Positions 38,102 through 47,972 of a DNA stretch of 64,000 bases are shown here, one piece after another. The DNA is from Colwellia chukchiensis. Its GTDB lineage: Bacteria; Pseudomonadota; Gammaproteobacteria; Enterobacterales; Alteromonadaceae. Position 1 is the stretch's first letter. The number at the start of each line of letters is the position of its first letter. Below the pieces are notes generated by a model. It was given only the letters and a program-made list of their open reading frames with translations, was not told the origin of the DNA and did no database searches. Location: the NCBI RefSeq assembly GCF_002104455.1, contig NZ_NBOC01000001.1:248001-312000 (forward strand), given 5' to 3'. The position numbers were made by a program, and so were the translations under genes.

Positions 38102-39177
38102 TGCGCGCATTATTGAAACGTATCATCACCAAAGAGCAAGTCGAACAACTGCGTATGCGACTAGAGCAATTTGACCGCTTTATACTGCCTTTTTTCGTTA
38201 AAAGTCGCTTTTTATCATCGTTTTATTATTGTTTTTTTAGCCGTCGTTTTGCCAGAGAACACCAGTCGGTACTTAAAGGCAGGATTCAATATTATGCCAA
38301 CTCTGACGCGCCTGAAAACTCCAGTGTGTTATTACGCCGTAATATTCATCGCTTAGAAAAAGGCATTATTATGCGCCCACAGCGAGCAACATTTGCCGAA
38401 GGTTATATTGGCGAAACCGTGGCGCAATTTAATAAATGTTTTCGCGCTAAACGCTTAAATGGTGAAGAAGAAAAGTGGGCCAAAGAAGTGCTGTTGCGTT
38501 ATTTTGCTTTGGTTGGCGAGTCAGACATTATTAATGCTGCACGTCGCGAATTTTTCGACGCTATGGCTGACCAGCAAAACTGTGATAAAAATTTAGCCTC
38601 TGTGCCTTATGCCCATAAAGATATTGTTCGCGCAGACATTAGCTTTGAACAATTTAAGCAACTTTGTGTACAGCGCCGTTCAGTGCGCTGGTTTCAAGAT
38701 AAACCTGTGCCCCGTGAGTTAATTGACAACGCGCTAAACGCCGCAACACTAGCGCCCAGTGCGTGTAACCGCCAACCGTTTGAGTTTTATTTGTTTAACG
38801 AGCCAGAGCAAGCGCAAAAAGTGGGTGCGATTCCTATGGGTACGGCAGGCTTCTCACATAACTTTCAGTCAGTTGTTGTGGTGGTAGGTGACTTAGCGGC
38901 ATACCCTTACGAGCGCGATCGCCATGTTATTTATATTGACGGCTCATTGGCGGCAATGCAATTTATGCTAGCCCTTGAAACGCAAGGTTTAGGCTCTTGT
39001 GTTATTAACTGGCCTGACGTTGAACAGCTAGAGAAAAAAATGTCAAAACTATTGAAGTTATCGCATAATCAGCGCCCGTTAATGGTTATTTCGCTTGGAT
39101 ATGCTGACCCTGAAGGTAAAATACCCTTCTCACAGAAAAAAAGCGCAAAAGAATTGATTAAGGAAGTATCGTTGTGA
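38101..39177 (+). CDS. Nitroreductase-family protein of the polysaccharide locus
   Basis: 358 residues. The C-terminal part (about 195-350) is a nitroreductase-like FMN fold (RRSVRWFQDKPVPRELI, LAPSACNRQPFEFYLF, LETQGLGSCVINWP). The N-terminal extension of about 190 residues is basic and lacks membrane helices; I do not recognise a domain in it. Such genes recur beside polysaccharide pyruvyl transferases, as here, where the two overlap by four bases. The substrate is unknown: it may reduce a sugar intermediate or serve a redox role. Confidence 0.75.
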   Translation: MRALLKRIITKEQVEQLRMRLEQFDRFILPFFVKSRFLSSFYYCFFSRRFAREHQSVLKGRIQYYANSDAPENSSVLLRRNIHRLEKGIIMRPQRATFAEGYIGETVAQFNKCFRAKRLNGEEEKWAKEVLLRYFALVGESDIINAARREFFDAMADQQNCDKNLASVPYAHKDIVRADISFEQFKQLCVQRRSVRWFQDKPVPRELIDNALNAATLAPSACNRQPFEFYLFNEPEQAQKVGAIPMGTAGFSHNFQSVVVVVGDLAAYPYERDRHVIYIDGSLAAMQFMLALETQGLGSCVINWPDVEQLEKKMSKLLKLSHNQRPLMVISLGYADPEGKIPFSQKKSAKELIKEVSL

Positions 39178-40343
39178 TTATTGAGTTAAAAGGCGTTGAG
39201 TTTGAAAACAAAGGTGCTGAGCTAATGTTGCACGGCATATTGCAACGCATTGAGCAATATTGGCCTGATGCTGAAATAGCCTTAACACCAGGTGCTAAAG
39301 CCCCTTATAAATTAAGAGCGTCGTTAGGCGCGTGGCAGAAGTTATCGCTACGTAAGTCATATTTAGATGTTAATTTTTTAGCAAAATTTCTCCCTAATAT
39401 ATTAACCGCTAAACTGAAAGGTTTTGGTATTGTCACCGAAGCCGATATAGATGTGATTATTGATGCTTCAGGTTTCTCCTACTCTGATCAGTGGGGATCA
39501 GACTTACGAGTGAGGCACGCGGCTGCCGAAGCTAGCAGATTAAAAGCGAAAGGTGGTGCTTACATTTTTATGCCACAAGCCATGGGGCCTTTTAATCAAG
39601 ATAGCACGCAGAAATTGATCAAAAATGGTTTTCCAAATGCTGCCTTGGTGTGTGCCAGAGATAAGGATACTTATAATCATTTATTTCAAGCCAGTGGTGG
39701 TTTTTCGTCACTTAGACAATACAAAGATTTTACCAATGCAGTAACTGGCATAGTGCCTGAGTATTTTGTCGATGGTGATAAAAAGCTATGCATTATTCCC
39801 AATAAAAATATGGTTAATCCACGAAATAAACATAGTCAGTGGTTAGACTCTTATATTGACACTTTAGTGAGCTTTGCACATTTAGCCGTTGAAAAGAAGC
39901 TGACGCCATTTTTATTAAATCATGAAGGTGATGAAGATGGTGAAGTAATTGCAAAAATTATTGAAAAGTTTGGCCAACCACTTGAGGTGATCAAGGAAGA
40001 AAATCCATTAATGGTAAAAGGTATAATTCAAGCATCAAAAGTTGCTGTTTGTTCACGTTATCATGGCTGTATTAGTGCGCTATCTGCAGGTAAGTCTTGC
40101 ATCGGCACATCGTGGAGCCATAAGTATGAGCGATTATATGAAGAATATAACGCTGAAGCATTGCTGATTAAGCCGAAAATGACACATGAAGCCTTAAGTG
40201 AAGTGCTTAGCCTTGCATTAGATACAGAGTCAGAGGTCGCCAAAGAAGTCGCCAAAAAAGCTTCAGTATTTAAACAAGAAACCGAGCAACTTTGGCAAGA
40301 CGTTAAGGCTATTGTTGATTCGATAGCGCAGGCGAAAAAATAG
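39174..40343 (+). CDS. Polysaccharide pyruvyl transferase family protein
   Basis: 389 residues, GTG start overlapping the preceding stop. PS_pyruv_trans features: N-terminal VEFENKGAELMLHGIL, central IDASGFSYSDQWG and IFMPQAMGPF, and C-terminal SRYHGCISALSAGKSCIGT. Members (CsaB, WcaK) add pyruvate ketals to glycans or relate to that fold. The acceptor sugar cannot be predicted. Confidence 0.85.
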   Translation: MIIELKGVEFENKGAELMLHGILQRIEQYWPDAEIALTPGAKAPYKLRASLGAWQKLSLRKSYLDVNFLAKFLPNILTAKLKGFGIVTEADIDVIIDASGFSYSDQWGSDLRVRHAAAEASRLKAKGGAYIFMPQAMGPFNQDSTQKLIKNGFPNAALVCARDKDTYNHLFQASGGFSSLRQYKDFTNAVTGIVPEYFVDGDKKLCIIPNKNMVNPRNKHSQWLDSYIDTLVSFAHLAVEKKLTPFLLNHEGDEDGEVIAKIIEKFGQPLEVIKEENPLMVKGIIQASKVAVCSRYHGCISALSAGKSCIGTSWSHKYERLYEEYNAEALLIKPKMTHEALSEVLSLALDTESEVAKEVAKKASVFKQETEQLWQDVKAIVDSIAQAKK

Positions 40344-40345
40344 TC

Positions 40346-41533
40346 ATGCAACGGAATGTAATTTTACTGAGTAATGCTTACTGGCCGTCAATTGGTGGGA
40401 TCGAGAACTCACTGCGTCACTTAGCTATTGAAGCGCAAGAGGCTGGCGATAATGTTGAAATTATTGTTAGTGATATTGGTGTGCCAGCAAGTGATGAAGA
40501 TCGGCTTGCAACTGTCATTGATGGCATCAAAGTAAGCCGTTACCCCATCGCGCCTTTTAGTCATGCGCTGTTCAAGCCATTTAATATTGTTGCAAGTAGT
40601 TGGCAATTGTATCGTCTGATGAAAAGCAAGTTTCATGAACAGCCTAATGCTATTGTTGTTGCTCGTTTTCATTTTTGCGCGGTGGCGGCAATCTTAGCTG
40701 GCTTTGCTAGTGTTCGCTACCTAGTGCCTTCTATTGTCTCTAATCAATATCGTGGTGAAAAAAGTAATGAAGAAGCGTTTTTAACTAAGTTAAAGCGATA
40801 CTCATTTATCGCATTACACAGTTTAGTACAAAAAAAAGCATTGCAGCGCTGTAAAAACTTTGTATTTAGTGAAACCATGCGTATGCAGTGCATGGGTTTA
40901 GCCAAAAACAAAGCCGAAGATTATATGTTAACTAAGCCTGGCGTTGATCAAAGTCGCTTTTGTCTTGCTGGCTTACAGCAACGCATAGCACTTAGGCGTA
41001 AGTTGTCATTACCTGAGGATATACCTTTAGTGTTATTTGTCGGTCGTTTTGTTAAAGCTAAGGGGGTTGATCTACTGATCGAAGCCATGAGTAAGGTAGC
41101 AACGAATTGCCACTTGGTACTGGTTGGTGGCGGGGACGAAAGGCCTGCGTTTATTACACATATAAAAACCTTGGGTTTAACGGATAAAGTTACCATTGTA
41201 GATCCACTTCGAACCGTTGAAGATTATTATCGTTGTGCCGATATTTTTGTGATGAGTTCTCGATACGAACCACTGGGGCAAACGCTGTTAGAGGCATTTT
41301 CTTCAGGGTTACAAGTTGTAGCATTTAATCGCAATAGTGGCGTAAATACGGCCACAGAGGAGTTAGGTATGAATAACTTTGTACATTACTCTAAAAGTCT
41401 TTCTGGCGACGCGTTAGCTGTCGCTGTTGATAAGACTTTAAACAAACTCAATGAAGAAAAACGTAATAACGCCTCAAAGGCCGCTTTTGAAAAGTTCTCA
41501 TGGCAGAAGCTATATGCAAGTTTAGTTGATTAA
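40346..41533 (+). CDS. GT4-family glycosyltransferase
   Basis: 395 residues with a GT-B fold: N-terminal YWPSIGGIENSLRHLA, C-terminal donor domain VLFVGRFVKAKGVDLLIEAM, and the E-x7-E-like motif region SRYEPLGQTLLEAFSSG. Cytoplasmic; adds one sugar of the repeat unit. Specificity unknown. Two bases after the pyruvyl transferase gene and overlapping the Wzy-like gene. Confidence 0.9.
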   Translation: MQRNVILLSNAYWPSIGGIENSLRHLAIEAQEAGDNVEIIVSDIGVPASDEDRLATVIDGIKVSRYPIAPFSHALFKPFNIVASSWQLYRLMKSKFHEQPNAIVVARFHFCAVAAILAGFASVRYLVPSIVSNQYRGEKSNEEAFLTKLKRYSFIALHSLVQKKALQRCKNFVFSETMRMQCMGLAKNKAEDYMLTKPGVDQSRFCLAGLQQRIALRRKLSLPEDIPLVLFVGRFVKAKGVDLLIEAMSKVATNCHLVLVGGGDERPAFITHIKTLGLTDKVTIVDPLRTVEDYYRCADIFVMSSRYEPLGQTLLEAFSSGLQVVAFNRNSGVNTATEELGMNNFVHYSKSLSGDALAVAVDKTLNKLNEEKRNNASKAAFEKFSWQKLYASLVD

Positions 41534-42806
41534 AAAAGTGAAAGCTTGTTATAGGCCGCAGCGCAAAGAAGCAACACTATTTGAGAAAAAAGTAGTGTTT
41601 ACGTTTTTGTTTTTGTTATTGCCCATTTTTGACATGATAAATGGCTTTTTGGTGGTGGGTGGCTACATTTCAGCTGGAGGCTTGGCTTCTCCCTCACAGC
41701 TCGGGCGGTTGATCGCAACGGCAATACTTCTATTCGTCTCGTACCGCTACAAACTCAATATAATTTGGGCAGTGATCGTTGTTTACCCTCTTTGTGTTGA
41801 GGTTATTGCAGGTTTTATACATTTAAATGATTATGGTTTTCTTTTTGGTGTAATGTCGAGCTATAAACTTATTTATTTGTTTTTTATGTGTTTAGTGCTG
41901 TCGTTTTATTGTCAAAAGCCTGCAGATATATCTCTATTAGCTTGGTTCTTAAAACTTAACTTATTAATGATTTCCTGTAGCTTGGTATTTTCTTTAATAA
42001 CCGGTTTAGGCAATGAAACCTATGGTTATGGTTTTGGTACTAAAGGTTTTTTTGCATCCGGTAATGGTATTGGCGTCTATATGGGCGTTTGTAGTTTGAT
42101 AATGTTAGGCTTTAAGCAATATGGCTTGTATCAAAATGTTCGCAGTTCAACACTAGTATTTTTTGCTATAGCAACTGCGATTATAGGCTCAAAAACTGCA
42201 TTGGTTTTTTCATTAATCTTACTTTTTTTGCTAGTTTGGTATTCTAAATATAGATATCTAGCGATGATTATTACAATTATCTTATTTATTTGGGGGTTGC
42301 CTAAATTAATAGAAGTTTTTACCGTCGTTTTTGATATTGTTATTAAGCGCTATGAGTTGTCAGAAAGTTTGCTTGCTTTCTTAGGGAGCGGGCGAGTAAA
42401 TTTTGTTGAGGAAGCATTAGATATTTTTTATGGACAAGAATCTATAGTTACTCGCTTAATCATTGGTAGTGGTGCTTTTCTATCTTTTCAAAATCCTTTA
42501 CATGTTTCTGCTTACGATACGTTAGAAACAGATATATTTGATATTTTATTTATGTATGGAATCGTTGGCGTAACTGTATATTTGCTTTTTTTCATACGTT
42601 TAACCTTTTTGTTAAAACACTATGTTATTTTTTTATTGGCAGCAGTCCTGCTTTTTATTCACTCTCTTGTAGCTGGCCATGTTATCTTTAATGGGCTCAG
42701 TGTCTTTGTAATTGCAATTCTAAGAGTCCTCGGTCGATATTTAAGTCAGAGCCAGACGAGTAGAGATTACAATGTGCGCAAAGTTAACAACTTCAAAGAA
42801 AACTGA
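41526..42806 (+). CDS. wzy: Wzy-like O-antigen polymerase
   Basis: 426 residues with about 10-12 hydrophobic helices and a larger periplasmic loop near residues 280-340. No strong sequence motif, as usual for Wzy; the assignment rests on topology and on being the only such protein in a Wzx-containing locus. The start is TTG 41526 (overlapping the previous gene) or GTG 41538. The gene is noticeably AT-rich compared with the housekeeping genes. Confidence 0.8.
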   Translation: MIKKVKACYRPQRKEATLFEKKVVFTFLFLLLPIFDMINGFLVVGGYISAGGLASPSQLGRLIATAILLFVSYRYKLNIIWAVIVVYPLCVEVIAGFIHLNDYGFLFGVMSSYKLIYLFFMCLVLSFYCQKPADISLLAWFLKLNLLMISCSLVFSLITGLGNETYGYGFGTKGFFASGNGIGVYMGVCSLIMLGFKQYGLYQNVRSSTLVFFAIATAIIGSKTALVFSLILLFLLVWYSKYRYLAMIITIILFIWGLPKLIEVFTVVFDIVIKRYELSESLLAFLGSGRVNFVEEALDIFYGQESIVTRLIIGSGAFLSFQNPLHVSAYDTLETDIFDILFMYGIVGVTVYLLFFIRLTFLLKHYVIFLLAAVLLFIHSLVAGHVIFNGLSVFVIAILRVLGRYLSQSQTSRDYNVRKVNNFKEN

Positions 42807-42807
42807 T

Positions 42808-43935
42808 ATGCAAAGTTCTTCAAAAACAGACTTATATTATATACATTTATATAATGATTTTAGTGGTAGCCCAAGGGTGTTACGCGATGCTATTGATAGT
42901 GAAGTTCACCAATCACAGCAGACTTATGTATTTACTAGCAAACACAAAGGTTTTCTTGATGGGGCAGCTGCGCAACGAGTAAATTGTTTTTATGCTCGCA
43001 GTAATAATAAATATCTACAACTATTCTACTTTTTAATCGCGCAATTTTTTATTTTTGTAAAGCTATTTAGCTATTTAGTTAGTGGTGCTATCCAAGGTCG
43101 TAAAGCCATAGTAATTATTAATACCATGTTACCGTTTGGTGCTGCAATTGCGGCTAAACTGCTCGCAAGGCAAGTGATTTATTATGTTCATGAAACTTAT
43201 ATAACGCCTGAGTCACTGAAGCTTTTTTTGCGTTTTTTTATTGAGCACTGCGCAAGCCATGTAATTTTTGTTTCTAAATACCTCGCTTTGCAAGAGCGTT
43301 TTATAAAACCTCATCAGGAAGTCATTTATAATGGTTTACGTAGCGACTTTCCGGTTATCCAAGATGTCGATTACAGGTTTAAATTTTCCAATAAGCAATT
43401 GTTTTTTGCTGGCTCACTAAAGTCATACAAAGGCGTAGACAAGCTAGTTAAAATAGCGAACGCATTACCAACATTTAAGGTAGTGGCAGCCGTTAATTGT
43501 ACCCAACAGGAGTTAGATGGTTTTATCAGTCAATATAAACCGCCTAGTAATATGCACATTTTAATTCGCCCTAAAAATATTCATGAACATTTTGCTGCCA
43601 GTTTTTTGGTGCTTAACCTTTCTGACGTTGAACATTGCGTTGAAACTTTTGGACTTTCGTTAATTGAAGGCATGGCAACTGGTTCACCGGTAGTTGCACC
43701 ACCTGTAGGAGGCCCTACAGAATTTGTCAATAAATATAATGGCTTACTTATCAATGCCGAGCGAGTAGCTAAAATTATTGAGTTTATTAACTATTTAAAT
43801 AGCTCTGAAGCGATTTGGCAGCGCTTTGCGAAACAAGCCTATTTGGATGCACAGAGTTTTACGTCTGTGCAATTTAAAATAACATTTAAAGATTATGCTA
43901 TACGTCATGAGTTTATTGCAGAACTTCATCATTAA
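42808..43935 (+). CDS. GT4-family glycosyltransferase
   Basis: 375 residues from ATG 42808, one base after the wzy stop; an in-frame ATG at 42772 would overlap wzy by 35 bases. N-terminal YIHLYNDFSGSPRVLRDA (an SGSP variant of the GG loop), donor-domain FAGSLKSYKGVDKLVKIA, and FGLSLIEGMATGSPVVAPP. Likely cytoplasmic; one hydrophobic patch near residues 60-85 may contact the membrane. Confidence 0.87.
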   Translation: MQSSSKTDLYYIHLYNDFSGSPRVLRDAIDSEVHQSQQTYVFTSKHKGFLDGAAAQRVNCFYARSNNKYLQLFYFLIAQFFIFVKLFSYLVSGAIQGRKAIVIINTMLPFGAAIAAKLLARQVIYYVHETYITPESLKLFLRFFIEHCASHVIFVSKYLALQERFIKPHQEVIYNGLRSDFPVIQDVDYRFKFSNKQLFFAGSLKSYKGVDKLVKIANALPTFKVVAAVNCTQQELDGFISQYKPPSNMHILIRPKNIHEHFAASFLVLNLSDVEHCVETFGLSLIEGMATGSPVVAPPVGGPTEFVNKYNGLLINAERVAKIIEFINYLNSSEAIWQRFAKQAYLDAQSFTSVQFKITFKDYAIRHEFIAELHH

Positions 43936-43965
43936 ACGCCAATATTGTAAGAGCTAGGAATTAGA

Positions 43966-45828
43966 ATGAGTACAATTAAATATAGGCCAGAAATTGATGG
44001 CTTAAGAGCACTTGCTGTTGTTTCGGTGTTGATATATCACGTTAATGTAGCATGGATGCCAGGCGGTTTTGTTGGGGTTGATATTTTTTTTGTTATTTCA
44101 GGTTTTTTGATAACCAAGATTATTTATCAAGAAATGCAAAGCCGGAGTTTCAGCTTTTCGATATTTTATCAACGCAGAATTAAGCGCATCATTCCGGTTT
44201 TTGTCGCAGTAATTTTAGTAACATTGTTGGTTGGGTACTTTATTCAGCTGCCCTTTGATTTTAAGGGCTTAGGTAACTCATCTTTAGCGGCAACTGTATT
44301 CTTAGCCAATGTACGTTATGCATTAGTGGGAAATTACTTTCAGGCAGATAACGTTAAGCCGCTTTTACATACGTGGTCTTTATCGGTAGAAGAGCAGTTT
44401 TACTTTATTTGGCCTATTGTACTGATTTTTGCATTGCGCCTTTTTTCATCCGAATACAGGCTAAGATTATTTGTTTTAGTATTAATGTTAAGCTCATTTG
44501 TTTTAGCAACATGGATGGCATCAGAGCAAAAATGGGCAACCTATGCTTATTTCTTGTTACCAACGAGAGCAGGTGAGCTTTTGTTAGGAGCGTATTTAGC
44601 TATGCTTCCTGCGAATCAAATTAGTTCGCATCAAAATAAAGAGTATTTGTCGTTTATAGGTTTGCTTTTAATTTTTTTGAGTTTTATTTATATCGATCAA
44701 TCTATAATTTTTCCTGGTTTGTCAGCGTTTATTCCTTGCTTAGGGGCAGGTTTAATAATTTTGGCTGGTAGTGGAACACGTGTCGGTCTATGGCTTTCGT
44801 TTAAGCCGATCGTTTTTATTGGTTTGATTTCTTATTCCTTGTATATGTGGCATTGGCCTATTTTGACATTTGCCCGTTATATTATGGAAGTAAACAATTT
44901 CGAGCTGTTAATTGGTGGAGCTTTAATTTCCGTTATTGTATTTATTTCATGGCTTTCATGGTTGTATATTGAGAAACCTTTTAGGCGACTAAAAATATCA
45001 ACTAAAAAGACGATTGTTTTTGTATATGGATTGCCTTCAGCAACGATTGTTTTTATCAGCTTGATGATTTTTAAAAATGGTGGTTACCCAGAACGATTTG
45101 ATATGCCTTTATCTTATTCACGTGTAGAGACTATCGGTTGTCATAACTCTTTAAGTGCAGAAACGTGTTTTATTAATAAAACAGATTCAAATGATATATC
45201 GCTATTAATTGGCGATTCACATGCAGGTCATTTCTCACATTTTTTTAAGCAAGCATCATTGTCGACAGGGTGGTCAATTAAAGATGCATCAGCCGGAAGT
45301 TGTAAGTTTTATTCAACGGCTTTTGTTTCTAATCGCTGCGAAACGGTTAAAGAAAAGATTATCAGTGAACTTGTGGGAGTCAAAAATGTCTTTATCGCTA
45401 ATCGATTTGATACTCTAGTACGTGATGATAACTTTCGAGCAGAGTATAAAAGCTATATTGAAGCACTTGTTGAGAAAGGGATTAATGTCTATGTTCTTTT
45501 ACAGGTACCAAAGTTTATAGAAAAATACCCTTTGAAACAAGTCGCTTATGAACGCAGGTACGGAGTGACGTCGGATTTAACCAGCACTGTTGATATAAAA
45601 TACCAAGTCGCGAATAAGGTGGTTACTGACCTATTGGTGGCGTTGGACGGGGTAACTATAATCGACTTTACACCATTAACATGCCCAAAAGGCCAGTGCT
45701 CCCAATTTGTAAACGGTGAACCTATTTACTTTGATGACGATCATTTAAACGCCTTTGGTAGCCAGTGGTTAGCAAATGAAGTATTCAGTAAAGGTGGGTT
45801 ATTAAAATATGCGGTTAAAGCAAGTTAA
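43966..45828 (+). CDS. OafA-type acyltransferase with SGNH domain
   Basis: 620 residues. The N-terminal acyltransferase-3 membrane domain has about 10 helices (YRPEIDGLRALAVVSVLIYH, FVGVDIFFVISGFLIT, LHTWSLSVEEQFYFIWP). The C-terminal periplasmic SGNH hydrolase-like domain carries its Ser in IGDSHAG and the Asp/His pair in DDDHLNAFG. The fused form O-acetylates O-antigen sugars. It has its own clear ribosome site (TAGGA). Confidence 0.93.
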   Translation: MSTIKYRPEIDGLRALAVVSVLIYHVNVAWMPGGFVGVDIFFVISGFLITKIIYQEMQSRSFSFSIFYQRRIKRIIPVFVAVILVTLLVGYFIQLPFDFKGLGNSSLAATVFLANVRYALVGNYFQADNVKPLLHTWSLSVEEQFYFIWPIVLIFALRLFSSEYRLRLFVLVLMLSSFVLATWMASEQKWATYAYFLLPTRAGELLLGAYLAMLPANQISSHQNKEYLSFIGLLLIFLSFIYIDQSIIFPGLSAFIPCLGAGLIILAGSGTRVGLWLSFKPIVFIGLISYSLYMWHWPILTFARYIMEVNNFELLIGGALISVIVFISWLSWLYIEKPFRRLKISTKKTIVFVYGLPSATIVFISLMIFKNGGYPERFDMPLSYSRVETIGCHNSLSAETCFINKTDSNDISLLIGDSHAGHFSHFFKQASLSTGWSIKDASAGSCKFYSTAFVSNRCETVKEKIISELVGVKNVFIANRFDTLVRDDNFRAEYKSYIEALVEKGINVYVLLQVPKFIEKYPLKQVAYERRYGVTSDLTSTVDIKYQVANKVVTDLLVALDGVTIIDFTPLTCPKGQCSQFVNGEPIYFDDDHLNAFGSQWLANEVFSKGGLLKYAVKAS

Positions 45829-45855
45829 AATAAAGATAATCATAAAGGCATAAGA

Positions 45856-46893
45856 ATGTTAGCAATTATTGGCACTGTAGGTGTTCCAGCATGCTATGGT
45901 GGTTTTGAAACACTCGTAGATAATTTACTTGATGAAAGTGAAGTTGAAAAAAACATTACTGTTTATTGTTCAGGGGAAAGTTACGATAGTAAAATTAAAT
46001 CATTTAAAAATGCAAAACTTCACTATATCCCATTAAACGCAAACGGCGCACAAAGTATTCCTTATGATATTTGGTCTTTGTGTCATGCTGTATTCAAAGG
46101 CTCAGATAATATATTGTTATTAGGGGTTTCTGGAGCCATTTGTTTACCCTTTATTCGACTATTTTCTAAAGTTAGAATTGTGACGAATATAGATGGTTTA
46201 GAGTGGAAAAGAGCAAAATGGAATGGCTTAATAAAAAAGTTTTTGAAGTTTTCGGAAAAGTTAGCTGTTAGATATTCGGATGTTGTTGTAGCCGATAATG
46301 CTGCAATTGCAGATTATGTCAAGCAAGAGTATCGTATTGATGCAGAAATTATTGCTTATGGCGGTGACCACGCCATTGTAAAAAGCTTGGCAGCATCAGA
46401 TCAAGACTATGCACTTGCATTATGTCGAATAGAGCCGGAAAACAATGTTGAGCTTATTTTAGAAAGCTTCAGTAAAACCAATAAAACATTAAAGTTTATA
46501 GGTAACTGGGATAATAGCGAGTTTGGTCGCGCTATGAAAGCTAAGTACCAACAGTTTGAGAATATCGATATCGTTGATCCTATATACGATATTGAAACGC
46601 TTTTTGATATTCGTCAAAAATGTTCTTTTTACGTTCATGGTCATTCAGCTGGTGGCACTAACCCATCTCTGGTTGAAATGATGCACTTTGGCAAAGCAAT
46701 TTTTGCCTTTGATTGTAATTATAATAGAGCTTCAACGGAAAACAGCGCCCAGTTCTTTGTAAACTCTGCCGAGTTAGTTGCGTTAATTAACGCCCCGTCT
46801 GCTGTTGAAAACGCAGCTAACATGAAAGAAATTGCTGAACGCCGATACACATGGAAAATAGTAAAAGATCAGTATTTTAGATTATTTAAATAA
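45856..46893 (+). CDS. DUF1972/GT4 glycosyltransferase, rhamnosyltransferase-like
   Basis: 345 residues. N-terminal [20 protein letters not shown] is the DUF1972 signature; the C-terminus has [20 protein letters not shown]. Related proteins are rhamnosyltransferases, which suits the dTDP-rhamnose genes that follow, but the specificity is inferred only from context. Confidence 0.85.
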   Translation: MLAIIGTVGVPACYGGFETLVDNLLDESEVEKNITVYCSGESYDSKIKSFKNAKLHYIPLNANGAQSIPYDIWSLCHAVFKGSDNILLLGVSGAICLPFIRLFSKVRIVTNIDGLEWKRAKWNGLIKKFLKFSEKLAVRYSDVVVADNAAIADYVKQEYRIDAEIIAYGGDHAIVKSLAASDQDYALALCRIEPENNVELILESFSKTNKTLKFIGNWDNSEFGRAMKAKYQQFENIDIVDPIYDIETLFDIRQKCSFYVHGHSAGGTNPSLVEMMHFGKAIFAFDCNYNRASTENSAQFFVNSAELVALINAPSAVENAANMKEIAERRYTWKIVKDQYFRLFK

Positions 46894-46903
46894 AGAGAAA
46901 ATT

Positions 46904-47782
46904 ATGAGAAAAGGAATTATCTTAGCCGGTGGTAGTGGTACACGCTTGTACCCATTAACCAAAGTGGTCAGTAAGCAGTTGATGCCAGTTTATGATAAGC
47001 CTATGGTGTATTACCCTCTAGCTACGCTCATGCAAGCCGGCATTAGAGATATTTTAATCATTTCTACCCCTGAAGAAATTCATCGTTTTGAAGATTTACT
47101 AGGCAACGGTGAAAACTTTGGTGTGTCAATTTCTTATCAAGTACAGCCTAGCCCTGATGGTTTAGCGCAAGCGTTTATTTTAGCGGAAGAGTTTCTTAAT
47201 GGCGCTCCTGCCGCATTGGTGTTGGGCGACAACATGTTTTATGGTCATGATTTAGTGAAGTCACTAAAAACAGCTAATGCCCAGCAAAATGGTGGTACAG
47301 TATTTGGCTATCATGTTGCTAATCCAAAGGCGTACGGTGTGGTTGAATTTGACGACGCTGGTACGGCTATTTCTATTGAAGAAAAACCCGTAGCCCCTAA
47401 GTCGAACTATGCGGTACCAGGTTTGTACTTTTTTGATTCGCGTGTGGTTGAGTTTGCGAAAAATGTTCAGCCTTCTGCTCGAGGTGAGTTAGAAATTACC
47501 GATGTTATCGACCAATATTTACAAGCAGGCGAGTTAAAAGTCGAGATTATGGGCCGCGGCACAGCGTGGCTTGATACCGGTACCCATGATGACTTACTGG
47601 CGGCGGCGCAATTTATCGCCACCATAGATAAACGCCAAGGCTTAAAGGTTAATTGCCCCGAGGAAGTGGCCTACCGTAATGGGTGGTTAAGCGAAGAAAA
47701 ACTGCGTGAAATAGCACAACCGCTGCGTAAAAGTGGTTATGGTGAGTATTTGATCAAGCTGATCGAAGAACGAGTGTTTTAA
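46904..47782 (+). CDS. rmlA: Glucose-1-phosphate thymidylyltransferase
   Basis: First step of dTDP-L-rhamnose synthesis. 292 residues; nucleotidyltransferase motif [20 protein letters not shown] at the N-terminus, [11 protein letters not shown], and [14 protein letters not shown]. Its last 15 codons, with the sequence beyond, are tandemly duplicated just downstream. rmlC, D and B follow only after a 1.7-kb interruption. Confidence 0.96.
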   Translation: MRKGIILAGGSGTRLYPLTKVVSKQLMPVYDKPMVYYPLATLMQAGIRDILIISTPEEIHRFEDLLGNGENFGVSISYQVQPSPDGLAQAFILAEEFLNGAPAALVLGDNMFYGHDLVKSLKTANAQQNGGTVFGYHVANPKAYGVVEFDDAGTAISIEEKPVAPKSNYAVPGLYFFDSRVVEFAKNVQPSARGELEITDVIDQYLQAGELKVEIMGRGTAWLDTGTHDDLLAAAQFIATIDKRQGLKVNCPEEVAYRNGWLSEEKLREIAQPLRKSGYGEYLIKLIEERVF

Positions 47783-47951
47783 AAGCCAATGATGATCACA
47801 GGGAGAAGAGAAAGAGAAGGAAAGAAGCTTCCAACTGATATTTATATGGTGAGTATTTGATTAAGCTGATTGAAGAACGAGAGTTTTAAAAGCCAATAAT
47901 GATCACAGGGAGAAGAGAAAGAGAAGGAAAGAGGTTTCTCACTGATATTTA
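47738..47951 (+). repeat. 107-bp tandem duplication of the rmlA 3' end
   Basis: Units 47738-47844 and 47845-47951 align without gaps and differ at about 8-10 positions. Each contains the code for [11 protein letters not shown] plus a stop, then GATCACAGGGAGAAGAGAAA, a family B half-element. The second unit is a pseudogene fragment of rmlA. Confidence 0.9.
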
Positions 47952-47972
47952 ACCGTTTAAGGGATTAAAGGT

